DNA of 64,000 nucleotides from Robbsia andropogonis (GTDB lineage Bacteria > Pseudomonadota > Gammaproteobacteria > Burkholderiales > Burkholderiaceae): positions 1 through 64,000 of the forward strand of contig NZ_LAQU01000003.1 in the NCBI RefSeq assembly GCF_000970345.1. The letters are read 5' to 3'. Positions 18,561-27,531 of this stretch are shown here, piece by piece. A model generated the notes under the pieces. The model was given only the letters and a program-made list of their open reading frames with translations, was not told the origin of the DNA and ran no database searches. The position numbers were made by a program, and so were the translations under genes. The number at the start of each line of letters is the position of its first letter. The stretch's first letter is position 1.

Positions 18561-20228
18561 ATGTCAGATTTCGGCTCAAACCGCACGGTTCTTTCGAGCG
18601 CTCTCTTTCGCTCTTCGCCATTGGTTGATCTTGTCCACGAGTTGAAACCACTCGCGCAATGGTTAAGTGAGACCAGTGTTTCATTCGGATCTCGCCCCAA
18701 CGATTTGCGGGTGGTCGACAACGCCTATGGCGCGCTGATAGCGGCCGATCGGGGTGCTGCCGCAGAGGGAGACCTGAGGTCGCGGGCCATCGAACTGCAC
18801 GGAAAACTCGAAATCTATATTAATCAGCGCAAGAAGCGCGATAGCCATCTCGCGAACATCAAGCGCGATTCTAAAGGTCTCGTGACAGACCTCTACAAAA
18901 AGTTGACTGATGTGCTGGATCTTCACCTGCGCCCTGTCGACGTAAACAGAATAAACAACGCAATCGAGCGCGACACCGTTCACGCACGATTTGGCATTCT
19001 GTATCTCCTTCAAGACACCGACATACGTTACTCGACAGCCTCCATTATCCAAACCGTTTTCAAAAGTTCAATGGCGGCGGGAAATGCTGTCTTGGAAGGA
19101 TTCAACATTTCGTCGTGGCAAGCGCCGAAACCGGCATTCCTGGGGTCTTCCAATCAAATCGAGACGCCCCTCATCGCCGAACTAGTTCACAGCAATGGAT
19201 CATCGGCAGGAAATCTCATATCAGCAAAGCTGAAAAAACAACTCGCTGCTGACGCGCTGCTATCCACCATAGAAAACCCCGTGAGCGATATACTGCGGAA
19301 GAGCCGAATCGCACAGGAGCGCCCTTCAGGGCAATCTCTTTTTAAAAAAATAGTTAAATACATCTGGGACCAGTTGCTTGCGTTTATCAAGCACATTCCT
19401 GGAGCGTGCGCTAATTTTGTCGTAGCGGAAATGCGTGCGCTGGTGTTTTATATCGCTGAAAAGATCGCCGGCCATGCAATACCTTTTCTGAAAGACAGCT
19501 ACGAACTCGTCAAGGACATTTACGCAGTGATCAAGGAAACGTGCAATACCCTGGCGCAGCGGGCCCAGTTTGCCACGTTCAGACTAAAGCCCGGGTATTC
19601 GACTACGCTGGCGAATGTGTGCGCCAGCTTGCGTAAATGGTCGAAGCTACAGACGCCCCTTGCCAGTGCCGGCTGGCATACCATTGGCATTGCAAGTAGT
19701 ATCGCCCTTCCCGGATTCGGCGGATTGCTAGCCAGCATTGGCAAGGCTATCACGTTACTGTGCGACGTTGCCGCGCAGATGGTAGAGGCCCGTCGAATTC
19801 GCGCGTTCCTGCGCCAAGCGCAAGCTCGCTTCGCCGAAGAACCTCGTGAGAGTGAACACGCGGAATATAAACCGGGAACAAGCGGTGGGCTCAGCAACGA
19901 CGGCGATGCGTTTGCAAAGTTTTTCTCAGAGGCATGCAAGGCCAGTCCCGCAGTGGCCTTTCTTATCCTCAACAGCGCTCTTGCCGGCCCTTTATTCACC
20001 CGCATAGAAACGCAAAACGAAAACAATACCCAACTCATTAGTGCGCATGTTTATAACGAGGCGTCGAAATGGTTCTCGGAACTGAAAGTGTTTGGGGCCG
20101 AATATCTACGCACGCGCATTTATTATTTTAAAAGCTTTACGGAACGCGACGCCCGGCGAAAGGGCGACGCCATCCCCCCAAGCTTTCAGGCGCTGGCAGC
20201 AAACTACGGTGCTAGCCTTCCAAGCTAA
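18561..20228 (+). CDS. Unrecognised 555-residue protein next to the T6SS cluster
   Basis: I do not recognise this protein. Its N-terminal third is charged and probably helical. Two hydrophobic helices stand out, around residues 372-402 (GIASSIALPGFGGLLASIGKAITLL) and near 470-485, with other amphipathic stretches in the middle. There is no signal peptide. It reads toward the T6SS genes and its last codons overlap the tssA 3' end (20212-20228), so the two are convergent. Codon use looks more A+T-rich than its neighbours, suggesting acquisition. Its position makes it a candidate T6SS effector or accessory protein, but no catalytic motif supports that. Confidence 0.75.
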   Translation: MSDFGSNRTVLSSALFRSSPLVDLVHELKPLAQWLSETSVSFGSRPNDLRVVDNAYGALIAADRGAAAEGDLRSRAIELHGKLEIYINQRKKRDSHLANIKRDSKGLVTDLYKKLTDVLDLHLRPVDVNRINNAIERDTVHARFGILYLLQDTDIRYSTASIIQTVFKSSMAAGNAVLEGFNISSWQAPKPAFLGSSNQIETPLIAELVHSNGSSAGNLISAKLKKQLAADALLSTIENPVSDILRKSRIAQERPSGQSLFKKIVKYIWDQLLAFIKHIPGACANFVVAEMRALVFYIAEKIAGHAIPFLKDSYELVKDIYAVIKETCNTLAQRAQFATFRLKPGYSTTLANVCASLRKWSKLQTPLASAGWHTIGIASSIALPGFGGLLASIGKAITLLCDVAAQMVEARRIRAFLRQAQARFAEEPRESEHAEYKPGTSGGLSNDGDAFAKFFSEACKASPAVAFLILNSALAGPLFTRIETQNENNTQLISAHVYNEASKWFSELKVFGAEYLRTRIYYFKSFTERDARRKGDAIPPSFQALAANYGASLPS

Positions 20229-21519
20229 TACCAAGCAACGCGGCGTACTGCCGTGTCGATATGTCGTCGCGCAAGACCTCACTCATGATTTCGTCAAGCG
20301 GCTCGTTCTCCCAGCGAACCGCTTTCTCGATCAGGTAAGGGACCGGGCTATGAGGCTCCTGGCGTCGCAGGAATGCCGCAATCTCCGCAAGCATGCGGTA
20401 GGCGCCCGCCCGCGTCCATTCACTCCGTGTCGTGCGCATGGAAGCCACGGGTTCCGTCGATGCATGTAACCCGGCAATGTCCGCGGCCACACCGCCCGAT
20501 TCTGCCTCCATGGACAATCCCGCCGCCATTTCAGCCCGTACAGTCTCATCGATGCCCTCCGCATGCATCATTTCCCACGAGGCGTGACGGCCGTCGAGAA
20601 TACCGCTTATCGCGAGACAAACCGCCTCGATGGCACGCTCTCCCTGACGCAATGCCGGCGCCTGCATTGACGCATCTGCTGGCGCATGAGCCGCGACACA
20701 AACGTCCAGCGCCGCACGCAACGCCTGCCAATGCTTACCAAGCGCCGTTAATGTCGCGCGAAGCCGGTGTAGCGCATCAACCCCGTCAGCATCGGTCTTA
20801 GCCCGCCATGTAGCCGCATCGGGCATACCAGCCCCGCCCTCCCCGGCAGTTACCTGCTGCCAGCGCTGCGCGGTCAACTCACGCGCCATGTCGCTCTCCG
20901 CCCCCCCGGTGTCGTCTTTGAAGTCTACGGAAAACGTCATCGCAGGACGCAATGTCAGTTCGCTGCGCAACAGACGCGCCATTTCCTCGTCCAGCCAATC
21001 GAACACATTGAACCGCGCGTCGCAATCGTCCCGCGAAATGGTAGGAAACGCGTCGCGCCAGTAACGCGATACGAGCGCCGTCATCGTCGCGATACCGGCC
21101 TGCAATCCAGGAACGCCCGACGTATGGAACCACCCCTCGCACAGCCAAGCGGCCACTTGATAGTCTTTTCCAGTTTCGCCGAGCGCACGCTGGCACAGTG
21201 TCACCACCTTGCCCCAATCCGCTTTCTTTAGCGCTCTCACCCATTCGCCCTGCGGTAACGACGGATCATCCGAAGCACGCGCCACATTGATCTCGCGAAA
21301 GATCGGGTGGTAGCGTAAAGACACGCCAGCCGGCGCACCATCGCCAAGTGGAGCGACAACGGCCGCCATTGCAGCGGCAAAAGGCGCAATCGCCTCATCG
21401 TCGTGCCATGCCGCGATCATCCGTGTCACGCAGTCCTGCAACGCGTTAGGCGGCAAGGTCGGTTCCACTGTTGATTCCGATATTTGTTCCACGATCCGCT
21501 CCGATGACGCGCCCCGCAT
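20212..21519 (-). CDS. tssA: Type VI secretion system protein TssA (ImpA N-terminal domain)
   Basis: TssA coordinates tail sheath and tube assembly at the baseplate and membrane complex. The product (435 residues) has the ImpA_N block LRYHPIFREINVAR...EWVRALKKADWGKVVTLCQRAL...DYQVAAWLCEGWFHTSGVPGLQAG, then a helical middle, and a C-terminal helical domain with RTRSEWTRAGAYRMLAEIAAFLRRQEPHSPVPYLIEKAVRW, typical of TssA. I prefer the ATG at 21519, with GAAGGTG upstream, over the ATG at 21546 that would overlap tssM by 17 bases. It is the last gene of the T6SS operon. Confidence 0.93.
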   Translation of the reverse strand: MRGASSERIVEQISESTVEPTLPPNALQDCVTRMIAAWHDDEAIAPFAAAMAAVVAPLGDGAPAGVSLRYHPIFREINVARASDDPSLPQGEWVRALKKADWGKVVTLCQRALGETGKDYQVAAWLCEGWFHTSGVPGLQAGIATMTALVSRYWRDAFPTISRDDCDARFNVFDWLDEEMARLLRSELTLRPAMTFSVDFKDDTGGAESDMARELTAQRWQQVTAGEGGAGMPDAATWRAKTDADGVDALHRLRATLTALGKHWQALRAALDVCVAAHAPADASMQAPALRQGERAIEAVCLAISGILDGRHASWEMMHAEGIDETVRAEMAAGLSMEAESGGVAADIAGLHASTEPVASMRTTRSEWTRAGAYRMLAEIAAFLRRQEPHSPVPYLIEKAVRWENEPLDEIMSEVLRDDISTRQYAALLGISLEG

Positions 21520-21529
21520 AGGCGCACCT

Positions 21530-24500
21530 TCACCATGCCGGTGCATGTGATGGACGCTGCGCTGGCCAGTCGACAGCGCGTGGCGTTGCTACGGACCGCG
21601 ATCCATCGCCTGCGCGAAGTCCGGCAATGGACCCTGAGCCATCCGGCGGCAGTCCGCCCGCTTGCAACAACGTCAAACCGATGAAGACGCGCGCGTTAAG
21701 TACCGATGAAGGCCCGGAGGGCGCGTCTTGCCGTAGCGCATCCGCCGCCGCCAATGCGGCCTTGGACAGCGGCGCACGGCAGCCCATCGTCTCGTCGCGC
21801 ACGCAGGGCGTCACCGGGAAACTGAATGCCAATGTGATGCCGTCCGTCCCGGTGGATGCACGGTGGCGATCGATCATCGACAACAGCGCCCATGTGTCGT
21901 CGAAACGGAAGATGACGGTCCTGCCATCGGTTGCCATCGCCGATTGACGAGGGTCTGCGCCTATCCGTATCTGCGCCTCGTCGGCCAATCGTAGCGTTAA
22001 GACGATGGGGTCACCTGGTCGCCAAGCGAGCGAGGCGGACGCCTTTGCTGGAAGGGCATCACGTTGTTTGGACACACGCTGCGCACCAGATGCGAACGTC
22101 CAGTCTATGATCTGGTTACCGTACTGCTCCAACTGCTTGTTCACGCGAAACGCTACCTTCAGGCCGAGGCCGCCTGGCGTGCCGGTGTCTGCCGATACCA
22201 ATGCGGACATATCGTTGCCCCCCGCCGTGGCAGCGCTGGCCAACGATGGTTCCCGCGGTCCGTCATTGGCAGGTAATCCGTCTTTCCCACGGAGCCCGGA
22301 ACCGGACGACTTCGACTCTGCGCCCCCCGTCAACGGCGTGAGTATCCTTGACATCATGTCGAACTGCCGCGCGAAAGCGCTCACCGAGGAAGGCATGACA
22401 GACGAACCGCGATTGCCATCGAACACTCCCGCGCCGGCTGAAACGGTCGCCCCTTTGAAACGCCGGAAAAGCATAAGGGCTTGCGCCACCTGTGACGGGT
22501 TCGCCGCCTCTGGCTGCCGCTCCCCGGATCCTCGCAACGGCGACGCAAACGGCGAATGCCCTGCGAGGTAGGTATTGAAAACAGTTTGAAAAGCCCGCCA
22601 ATCGGCACGGCGCCGCATCGAGGAAGCGGCCTGACATTGTGTGGATAGCCAGCGATAAAGTCGCCACTGCGTTTCGCTGAAATAGTCTTGCGACGCTGAC
22701 CTGGGTGCGGTGGAGGCGAGGCGCGCACAGGCGCCCCCATCGATCGGGGCGCCCGCCCCAGGCGGCCCCGCGGCGAGGATGAATTGCTCGAGTTGGAGTA
22801 GCGACGACATCGGGCTGCGCACTGCATAGCGGGCCAGATCCTCGACGATCCCGCGCCATTTGCGCGCCAGCGCGGTGTTCGCATCGGCAGTCGTCAATAG
22901 CGGCAACAGCGTCGTCGCTTGCCCGCCCCAATCGACTATCGTTGCGGACTGCTCACCCACGAAGGATGCCAATGCCGACTGCGTACGCACGGCAAACGCA
23001 CAGGCCATCGAGGGCACCGGCACGACGCGATCGCTCTCGACGCGCGCGTTCATAGGCCCGCACGGGCCGTCCGCCGCTGTCACACGCGCCACGGCATACA
23101 AGTCCGATGCATTCAAACGCTGATCGAGCATTTGCAGCCAGCTCATTGCATCTGCCGACAAGCGCTCCTGTAACTGCTGCACAGCGGGTGTTGCATCCAG
23201 CAAGGTGAGTGAATCCGCAATCTGCTTCAGCGCGATCTGCACCGCGGGCGCCGAGGAACGCCCCGCCGCGCTGGCGGGGTCGGCCATCACGGAAACCGGC
23301 ACGAGCTGCGCGGCGTCAGCTAACCGACGCAACAACAATGCCGCGAGCTGCTTATCAGCGCCGCGCGTAACGTCCTGCGCGAGGTCGGGCGACAGGGGCA
23401 GTACCGTTTTTGCGAGGAGTTGCTTACGTGCGTCGTCCAGCGCCTCGGGTCCGGCCAGCCTATCCAAGCGCCACCGCAGCACCTGTCCTGGCGCTGGCGC
23501 CGGCAGGTCACGCGCCGGCACCGATGTCATAAACGACTGTTCCATCAAATTCCCAAGCGCGCCCCGTAATGCAATACGTGCGGGCTTCAGATGCCATGTC
23601 GCATCGCTTGCATTCCACAACAGGCCGCTCTTCGGGTTCGCCAACCATTGCCTCAAATCCGACTGCAATCCGCGCTGCGCCCGCCACCAATCATCGCGCC
23701 ATGCAGACGCCGTCGCCGCCCCTAACATCGTAGAAGCGGACACGCGCCCGGCGATCTCATCGATCTCGTCGGACATCCGACGGGGCACACCAACGGGCGG
23801 TAAGGCCAGCGTCTCGCCCTGCTCGTTGGCACTGCCCGGTCCAGTCCGGTTTGCCGACTCGCCCGAGGAGATCGGTTGCCCCGCTCGGCCTGCATCATCG
23901 AGGATCCAGCGCCAGCCCCCCCCGGCCACCATGGTGGCCTCATCGTCCAGTAGGGAGACGATGTGCGCGTACTGTACGGGCCAGTTGATCGGCCCGCCGT
24001 CGGGAGACACGCCCTGACCAAGCGCTTGCAGCATTGCCTGAACCCGCTTATCGGTCGACAACAAGCAATTTGCCGACAACAAGTCGTGTCTCACCGTCAC
24101 GGCGTGTATTTGCCAGCGGCGTTGCACGGCCGCCCGCAACGCGGGGTTTTTCAGCGACGGCACGAACTGGGTCTTGTTCGAGTATCGACTGAAGCGCCGC
24201 AGACTATGGGCGACATCACCGCGCACCTCAACGTTCATCAGATAGCGAATGACTGAACGGAAATCCTCGTCAGCATCCTCGCTGGCATTATCGCCCATGC
24301 GTAGCCGCTTCCAGGCACCCAACGCCTGCTCCAATGCCTCGACGCCCTTCAAATAGGCCAACAAGTCCCGCATCGCGGGCCGGTCGAAGGGCGCCAGCGT
24401 GGCGGCGGCGACTGCGGGTAGCGCCGCGTTGCATGCTGACGCCATGCCAACCATGTCACCGGCATCCAGTGACGCATCACATCGCGTCGCCTGTGCCATT

Positions 24501-26296
24501 GGCAGGATTTCCCCGGTTAAAGGATCCATCGGGGCGCCTGTCAACGCGTGCACTTTGCGGCCCAGCTCTCGTTCGAACGCAACCACCGCCATCGCGCCAA
24601 AAACCAGGTGAAAGCGGTCCGAGATCCGCGCGTCCAAGCGATCGAACGGCAGCCATACGCCGGGCATCGTCACCCGCGCTAGCGGACCCGCCAACGTCTC
24701 ATCCAACGCCAGCAAGGAAAGCGTCTTACTTGAGTACCAGCCCACCGGCAACCATTCCTGGCGTTGCGCCGCCGCCGCCATCATCCGCTGATCGCCTCGC
24801 AAGCCTCGCAACACGTCCGCGAGTACTTTCCCACGCGCCGCCGTTTGCCACGTCGCGACGCCCAAACCGGCCGCCCAGCCGCACAGCAACGCCGTCGCAC
24901 CCCATCGCATGAGACGGTGCCCCGATCGCGACCTCAGCGCTACCGTCGCGGAGGCGCGTGTCAGGCCAATTTCAGCAAACGCCTTCCTGAGCAGGAGATC
25001 CCGGTAGAAAACGGGTTCGGAGCGAGCATTATCCGACTCCGCGCCGGCCGCGTCGCCGGCAATGTCGCCGCCCCAATACAGGCCGCGCAACAAGAAGGGG
25101 TCGTGGTAAGCGTTGGGACGCATCAACGCTTCCATATAACGGTGCAGCGGCTGACGCAACGCCGACAACGCGTCCAACAGCGCGAGCCATCTCACCGCCG
25201 CCCTGTCACAGCCGCCGACGATCCGCTCCATTTCTCCACGGTCGATGGAAGCGGCAAAATGCGCCACTACTGAAGCATTCACCACGTCACCCAGATGGTT
25301 CAACGCTTCGTCCACCCATTTCTCGTCCCACAATCTGTCCGGGGAATAGGGGGACGACCAACCCACCATGCTTTGCCGGGCCGGTTCCGAAAGGCTGCGC
25401 GCGAAAGCATCAAATCCCGGGATCGATTCGCATTCGCTGATAACCACATACACGGTTACCCGCATCGCAAACAGGCGCTGCAGATGCCATAGCCGTTGAT
25501 GGGCGAGTTGCGCCGCCTCTTGAAGGGCCAGATGCCCCTGCACCGAATCATCGCGTAACAGGTGCACCGGTAGCACTAGCACGACGGCATCTAGCGGACG
25601 CCGTGGCCGGTAGCGACTGCTACAACGCAGGAATGTGTCCCAGACCGGTTGTGGCTGGCCCGGCATGCCGGAAGACGGCACGAAATCAATCAGGGGCTGA
25701 CGTAGTTCAATCACCACGCCACGGTCCGCAAAGGTCCAGGTCATGCCGGGCAGGGCCGGCGTCTCGGGGCCTTCTCGGAACGCCTTTGCCCTTTGCCAGC
25801 GTTTCCAACGCCACAGCAGGCGGGACGAAAGGCTGACGTTCTCAGCCGCCAACGGGTCAGTTGCCGAGTTAGGCACCCAGGGCGTTACATCCAGGTTCGA
25901 CAGCGGCAACGGCTTTGCATCCGGGGAGGCATTCAACACCACGAGGCATGGCACGTCATAGCGCATGTAAGGCGTGCCGGTGCGGGCGTCCAACGTACCG
26001 GCGCGAGCGCGAAAATCCCGTCGCAGTCCGCGAAGCACATGCGCGAGCGGTGTTTCACCAGGCTTGCTCCCCGCGGCGGCGGGCGGGCGTTCCCCCTCAG
26101 AGGGTGTAGGTTCCCTCTTTGGTGCCGCCTCCACCTTCTGCGCGGCACGGCTTTCACGCCGCTTTTTACGATACGCGAGCATTGCCACGATCACTGCAGC
26201 GAGCAAGACAATGCCGCTGACGACCGCCCCGATCACTACGGTGTGTGATACCCCCGGCAACGACGACAGCAACGGCACGGCGCTTACGCTATTCAT
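21530..26296 (-). CDS. tssM: Type VI secretion system membrane subunit TssM (IcmF family), unusually long
   Basis: Inner-membrane core of the T6SS envelope complex, contacting TssL in the membrane and TssJ in the periplasm. At 1588 residues it is longer than the usual ~1100-1300. One hydrophobic helix lies at about residues 21-43, then a cytoplasmic region, a second membrane helix near 485-510 (MRWGATALLCGWAAGLGVATW) and a long periplasmic part. Where many TssM proteins have a Walker A after a PWYLVIG-like strand, this one reads PCLVVLNASPDAKPLPLSN, with no GxxxxGK[ST]. The IcmF-type segment with QRLWHLQRLFAMRVTVYVVISECESIPGFDAF is preserved. It lies between tssL and tssA. Confidence 0.9.
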   Translation of the reverse strand: MNSVSAVPLLSSLPGVSHTVVIGAVVSGIVLLAAVIVAMLAYRKKRRESRAAQKVEAAPKREPTPSEGERPPAAAGSKPGETPLAHVLRGLRRDFRARAGTLDARTGTPYMRYDVPCLVVLNASPDAKPLPLSNLDVTPWVPNSATDPLAAENVSLSSRLLWRWKRWQRAKAFREGPETPALPGMTWTFADRGVVIELRQPLIDFVPSSGMPGQPQPVWDTFLRCSSRYRPRRPLDAVVLVLPVHLLRDDSVQGHLALQEAAQLAHQRLWHLQRLFAMRVTVYVVISECESIPGFDAFARSLSEPARQSMVGWSSPYSPDRLWDEKWVDEALNHLGDVVNASVVAHFAASIDRGEMERIVGGCDRAAVRWLALLDALSALRQPLHRYMEALMRPNAYHDPFLLRGLYWGGDIAGDAAGAESDNARSEPVFYRDLLLRKAFAEIGLTRASATVALRSRSGHRLMRWGATALLCGWAAGLGVATWQTAARGKVLADVLRGLRGDQRMMAAAAQRQEWLPVGWYSSKTLSLLALDETLAGPLARVTMPGVWLPFDRLDARISDRFHLVFGAMAVVAFERELGRKVHALTGAPMDPLTGEILPMAQATRCDASLDAGDMVGMASACNAALPAVAAATLAPFDRPAMRDLLAYLKGVEALEQALGAWKRLRMGDNASEDADEDFRSVIRYLMNVEVRGDVAHSLRRFSRYSNKTQFVPSLKNPALRAAVQRRWQIHAVTVRHDLLSANCLLSTDKRVQAMLQALGQGVSPDGGPINWPVQYAHIVSLLDDEATMVAGGGWRWILDDAGRAGQPISSGESANRTGPGSANEQGETLALPPVGVPRRMSDEIDEIAGRVSASTMLGAATASAWRDDWWRAQRGLQSDLRQWLANPKSGLLWNASDATWHLKPARIALRGALGNLMEQSFMTSVPARDLPAPAPGQVLRWRLDRLAGPEALDDARKQLLAKTVLPLSPDLAQDVTRGADKQLAALLLRRLADAAQLVPVSVMADPASAAGRSSAPAVQIALKQIADSLTLLDATPAVQQLQERLSADAMSWLQMLDQRLNASDLYAVARVTAADGPCGPMNARVESDRVVPVPSMACAFAVRTQSALASFVGEQSATIVDWGGQATTLLPLLTTADANTALARKWRGIVEDLARYAVRSPMSSLLQLEQFILAAGPPGAGAPIDGGACARLASTAPRSASQDYFSETQWRLYRWLSTQCQAASSMRRRADWRAFQTVFNTYLAGHSPFASPLRGSGERQPEAANPSQVAQALMLFRRFKGATVSAGAGVFDGNRGSSVMPSSVSAFARQFDMMSRILTPLTGGAESKSSGSGLRGKDGLPANDGPREPSLASAATAGGNDMSALVSADTGTPGGLGLKVAFRVNKQLEQYGNQIIDWTFASGAQRVSKQRDALPAKASASLAWRPGDPIVLTLRLADEAQIRIGADPRQSAMATDGRTVIFRFDDTWALLSMIDRHRASTGTDGITLAFSFPVTPCVRDETMGCRAPLSKAALAAADALRQDAPSGPSSVLNARVFIGLTLLQAGGLPPDGSGSIAGLRAGDGSRSVATPRAVDWPAQRPSHAPAW

Positions 26297-26322
26297 ATCC
26301 CTCTGCCCGATATACTTTCAAC

Positions 26323-27531
26323 CTATTGCCGCCTTACCGCAATACGCGGAACGCGCGATTCATACTCATCCGCACTGCGTTCAAATGTCTGAGCAGATGG
26401 CTGCATGGTTTCGCGCAGCGCCTTGCGCACCGGCCAGCTACTTGCAAACCAGGCAAACTGTGAAAGGACCAGGAGCGCGCCCGCGCACAGGAGCGCGATA
26501 ACGGCCCAGCGCGCGGGCCGGCGAAAGCTTGTCGGCCTTATCGCGTTCAGCGTATGCGCATACGCATGCGGATCCACGACGCTCGGTGCTGCCGAGCCTT
26601 CAGGAAGCGGCTGTTGCATCACCGCCTCATAGAGTTGCCTCCGATAACGCGTAAGCTGTTCCTGCCCACTAAGGCCATTGGGCGTCAGGCGTTGCGCCGA
26701 CGCGCTGGTTTCTGACGGTTCTGGTTCGCGTTCGGTCTGGCGATAGGCGTCCACTGCGTCGCGTTGCAATGGCTGCCCGTGATAGCGGCCGCTATAGCCC
26801 ACTCCCAGCATCAGTAGGTAGACTCGGGCCAACATCGGCTTCGCCCGGCGTTGTGAGCACACGAGTCGTTCGATACTTTCAAAGACCGCGTCGCCGGCAA
26901 CGTGGCTGCCGAATTGTCGTGCCTCGAGGAGGTAGCCGATCCAGGCAGATTTTCCAAGCCACTCGGTATTCAGCAATAGATCGTCGGCCAACGCCGCAAA
27001 CAGGTAAAGCAGCTCTTGTCTGGCCTCCCCGATCTCGGCATACGCGCTCATTTGCCACCGTGCACCGTAGACACGCAGTTGTCGCAGCAGTCGATCGCTG
27101 ACCTCTCGCGCCGCATCCTCCGCCCGCGCAAGATGTTCCGCGCGCGTCGCCACGGTCGACGGCTCGTTCCCCGCAGATGCCAGGGGGCCCTGCAGCCACG
27201 GGCCGGCAGCCGCTCCGCTATCAGACACCGCGCGTCGATCTTCCAAGGGCGCGCCCAAATCAACGGCCGCATCACTAAACTGGCGCCACGCCGACGCCAC
27301 CGTCGGTGCCTGATCAGGCAGCGTGGGAACAACAAAGGCTTCGCCCGTCGTCCGCGGATAGGCCGCACCAACATGATCGGAAGGTTGCATCGCCCGACCG
27401 TTACCGCCGAAGGAAGACAATGGGCTTTGCGAAGGGGGCGCCATCGACCGCAACGCTGCGTCAATCTCCGCGACAAACGCGCGAAACGGTGCAAACACCG
27501 CTGATTCCTGCCAGTGAGGAATACTCATCAT
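26323..27531 (-). CDS. tssL: Type VI secretion system protein TssL (DotU family)
   Basis: The DotU-like partner of TssM. 402 residues. The cytoplasmic hook domain includes EARQELLYLFAALADDLLLNTEWLGKSAW and LMLGVGYSGRYHG, both typical of DotU/TssL. A single C-terminal membrane helix (WAVIALLCAGALLVLSQFAWF) precedes a short tail. There is no peptidoglycan-binding (OmpA-like) extension. A ~150-residue low-complexity N-terminal extension precedes the DotU core. The ATG overlaps the tssK stop by 4 bases, and tssM begins 26 bases after its end. Confidence 0.92.
   Translation of the reverse strand: MMSIPHWQESAVFAPFRAFVAEIDAALRSMAPPSQSPLSSFGGNGRAMQPSDHVGAAYPRTTGEAFVVPTLPDQAPTVASAWRQFSDAAVDLGAPLEDRRAVSDSGAAAGPWLQGPLASAGNEPSTVATRAEHLARAEDAAREVSDRLLRQLRVYGARWQMSAYAEIGEARQELLYLFAALADDLLLNTEWLGKSAWIGYLLEARQFGSHVAGDAVFESIERLVCSQRRAKPMLARVYLLMLGVGYSGRYHGQPLQRDAVDAYRQTEREPEPSETSASAQRLTPNGLSGQEQLTRYRRQLYEAVMQQPLPEGSAAPSVVDPHAYAHTLNAIRPTSFRRPARWAVIALLCAGALLVLSQFAWFASSWPVRKALRETMQPSAQTFERSADEYESRVPRIAVRRQ

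Noticed and set aside
21530..26296. Treating TssM as an ordinary IcmF with Walker A
   Set aside because: Inspection of the region after the first hydrophobic segment shows no GxxxxGK[ST]; the usual strand is present without the loop.
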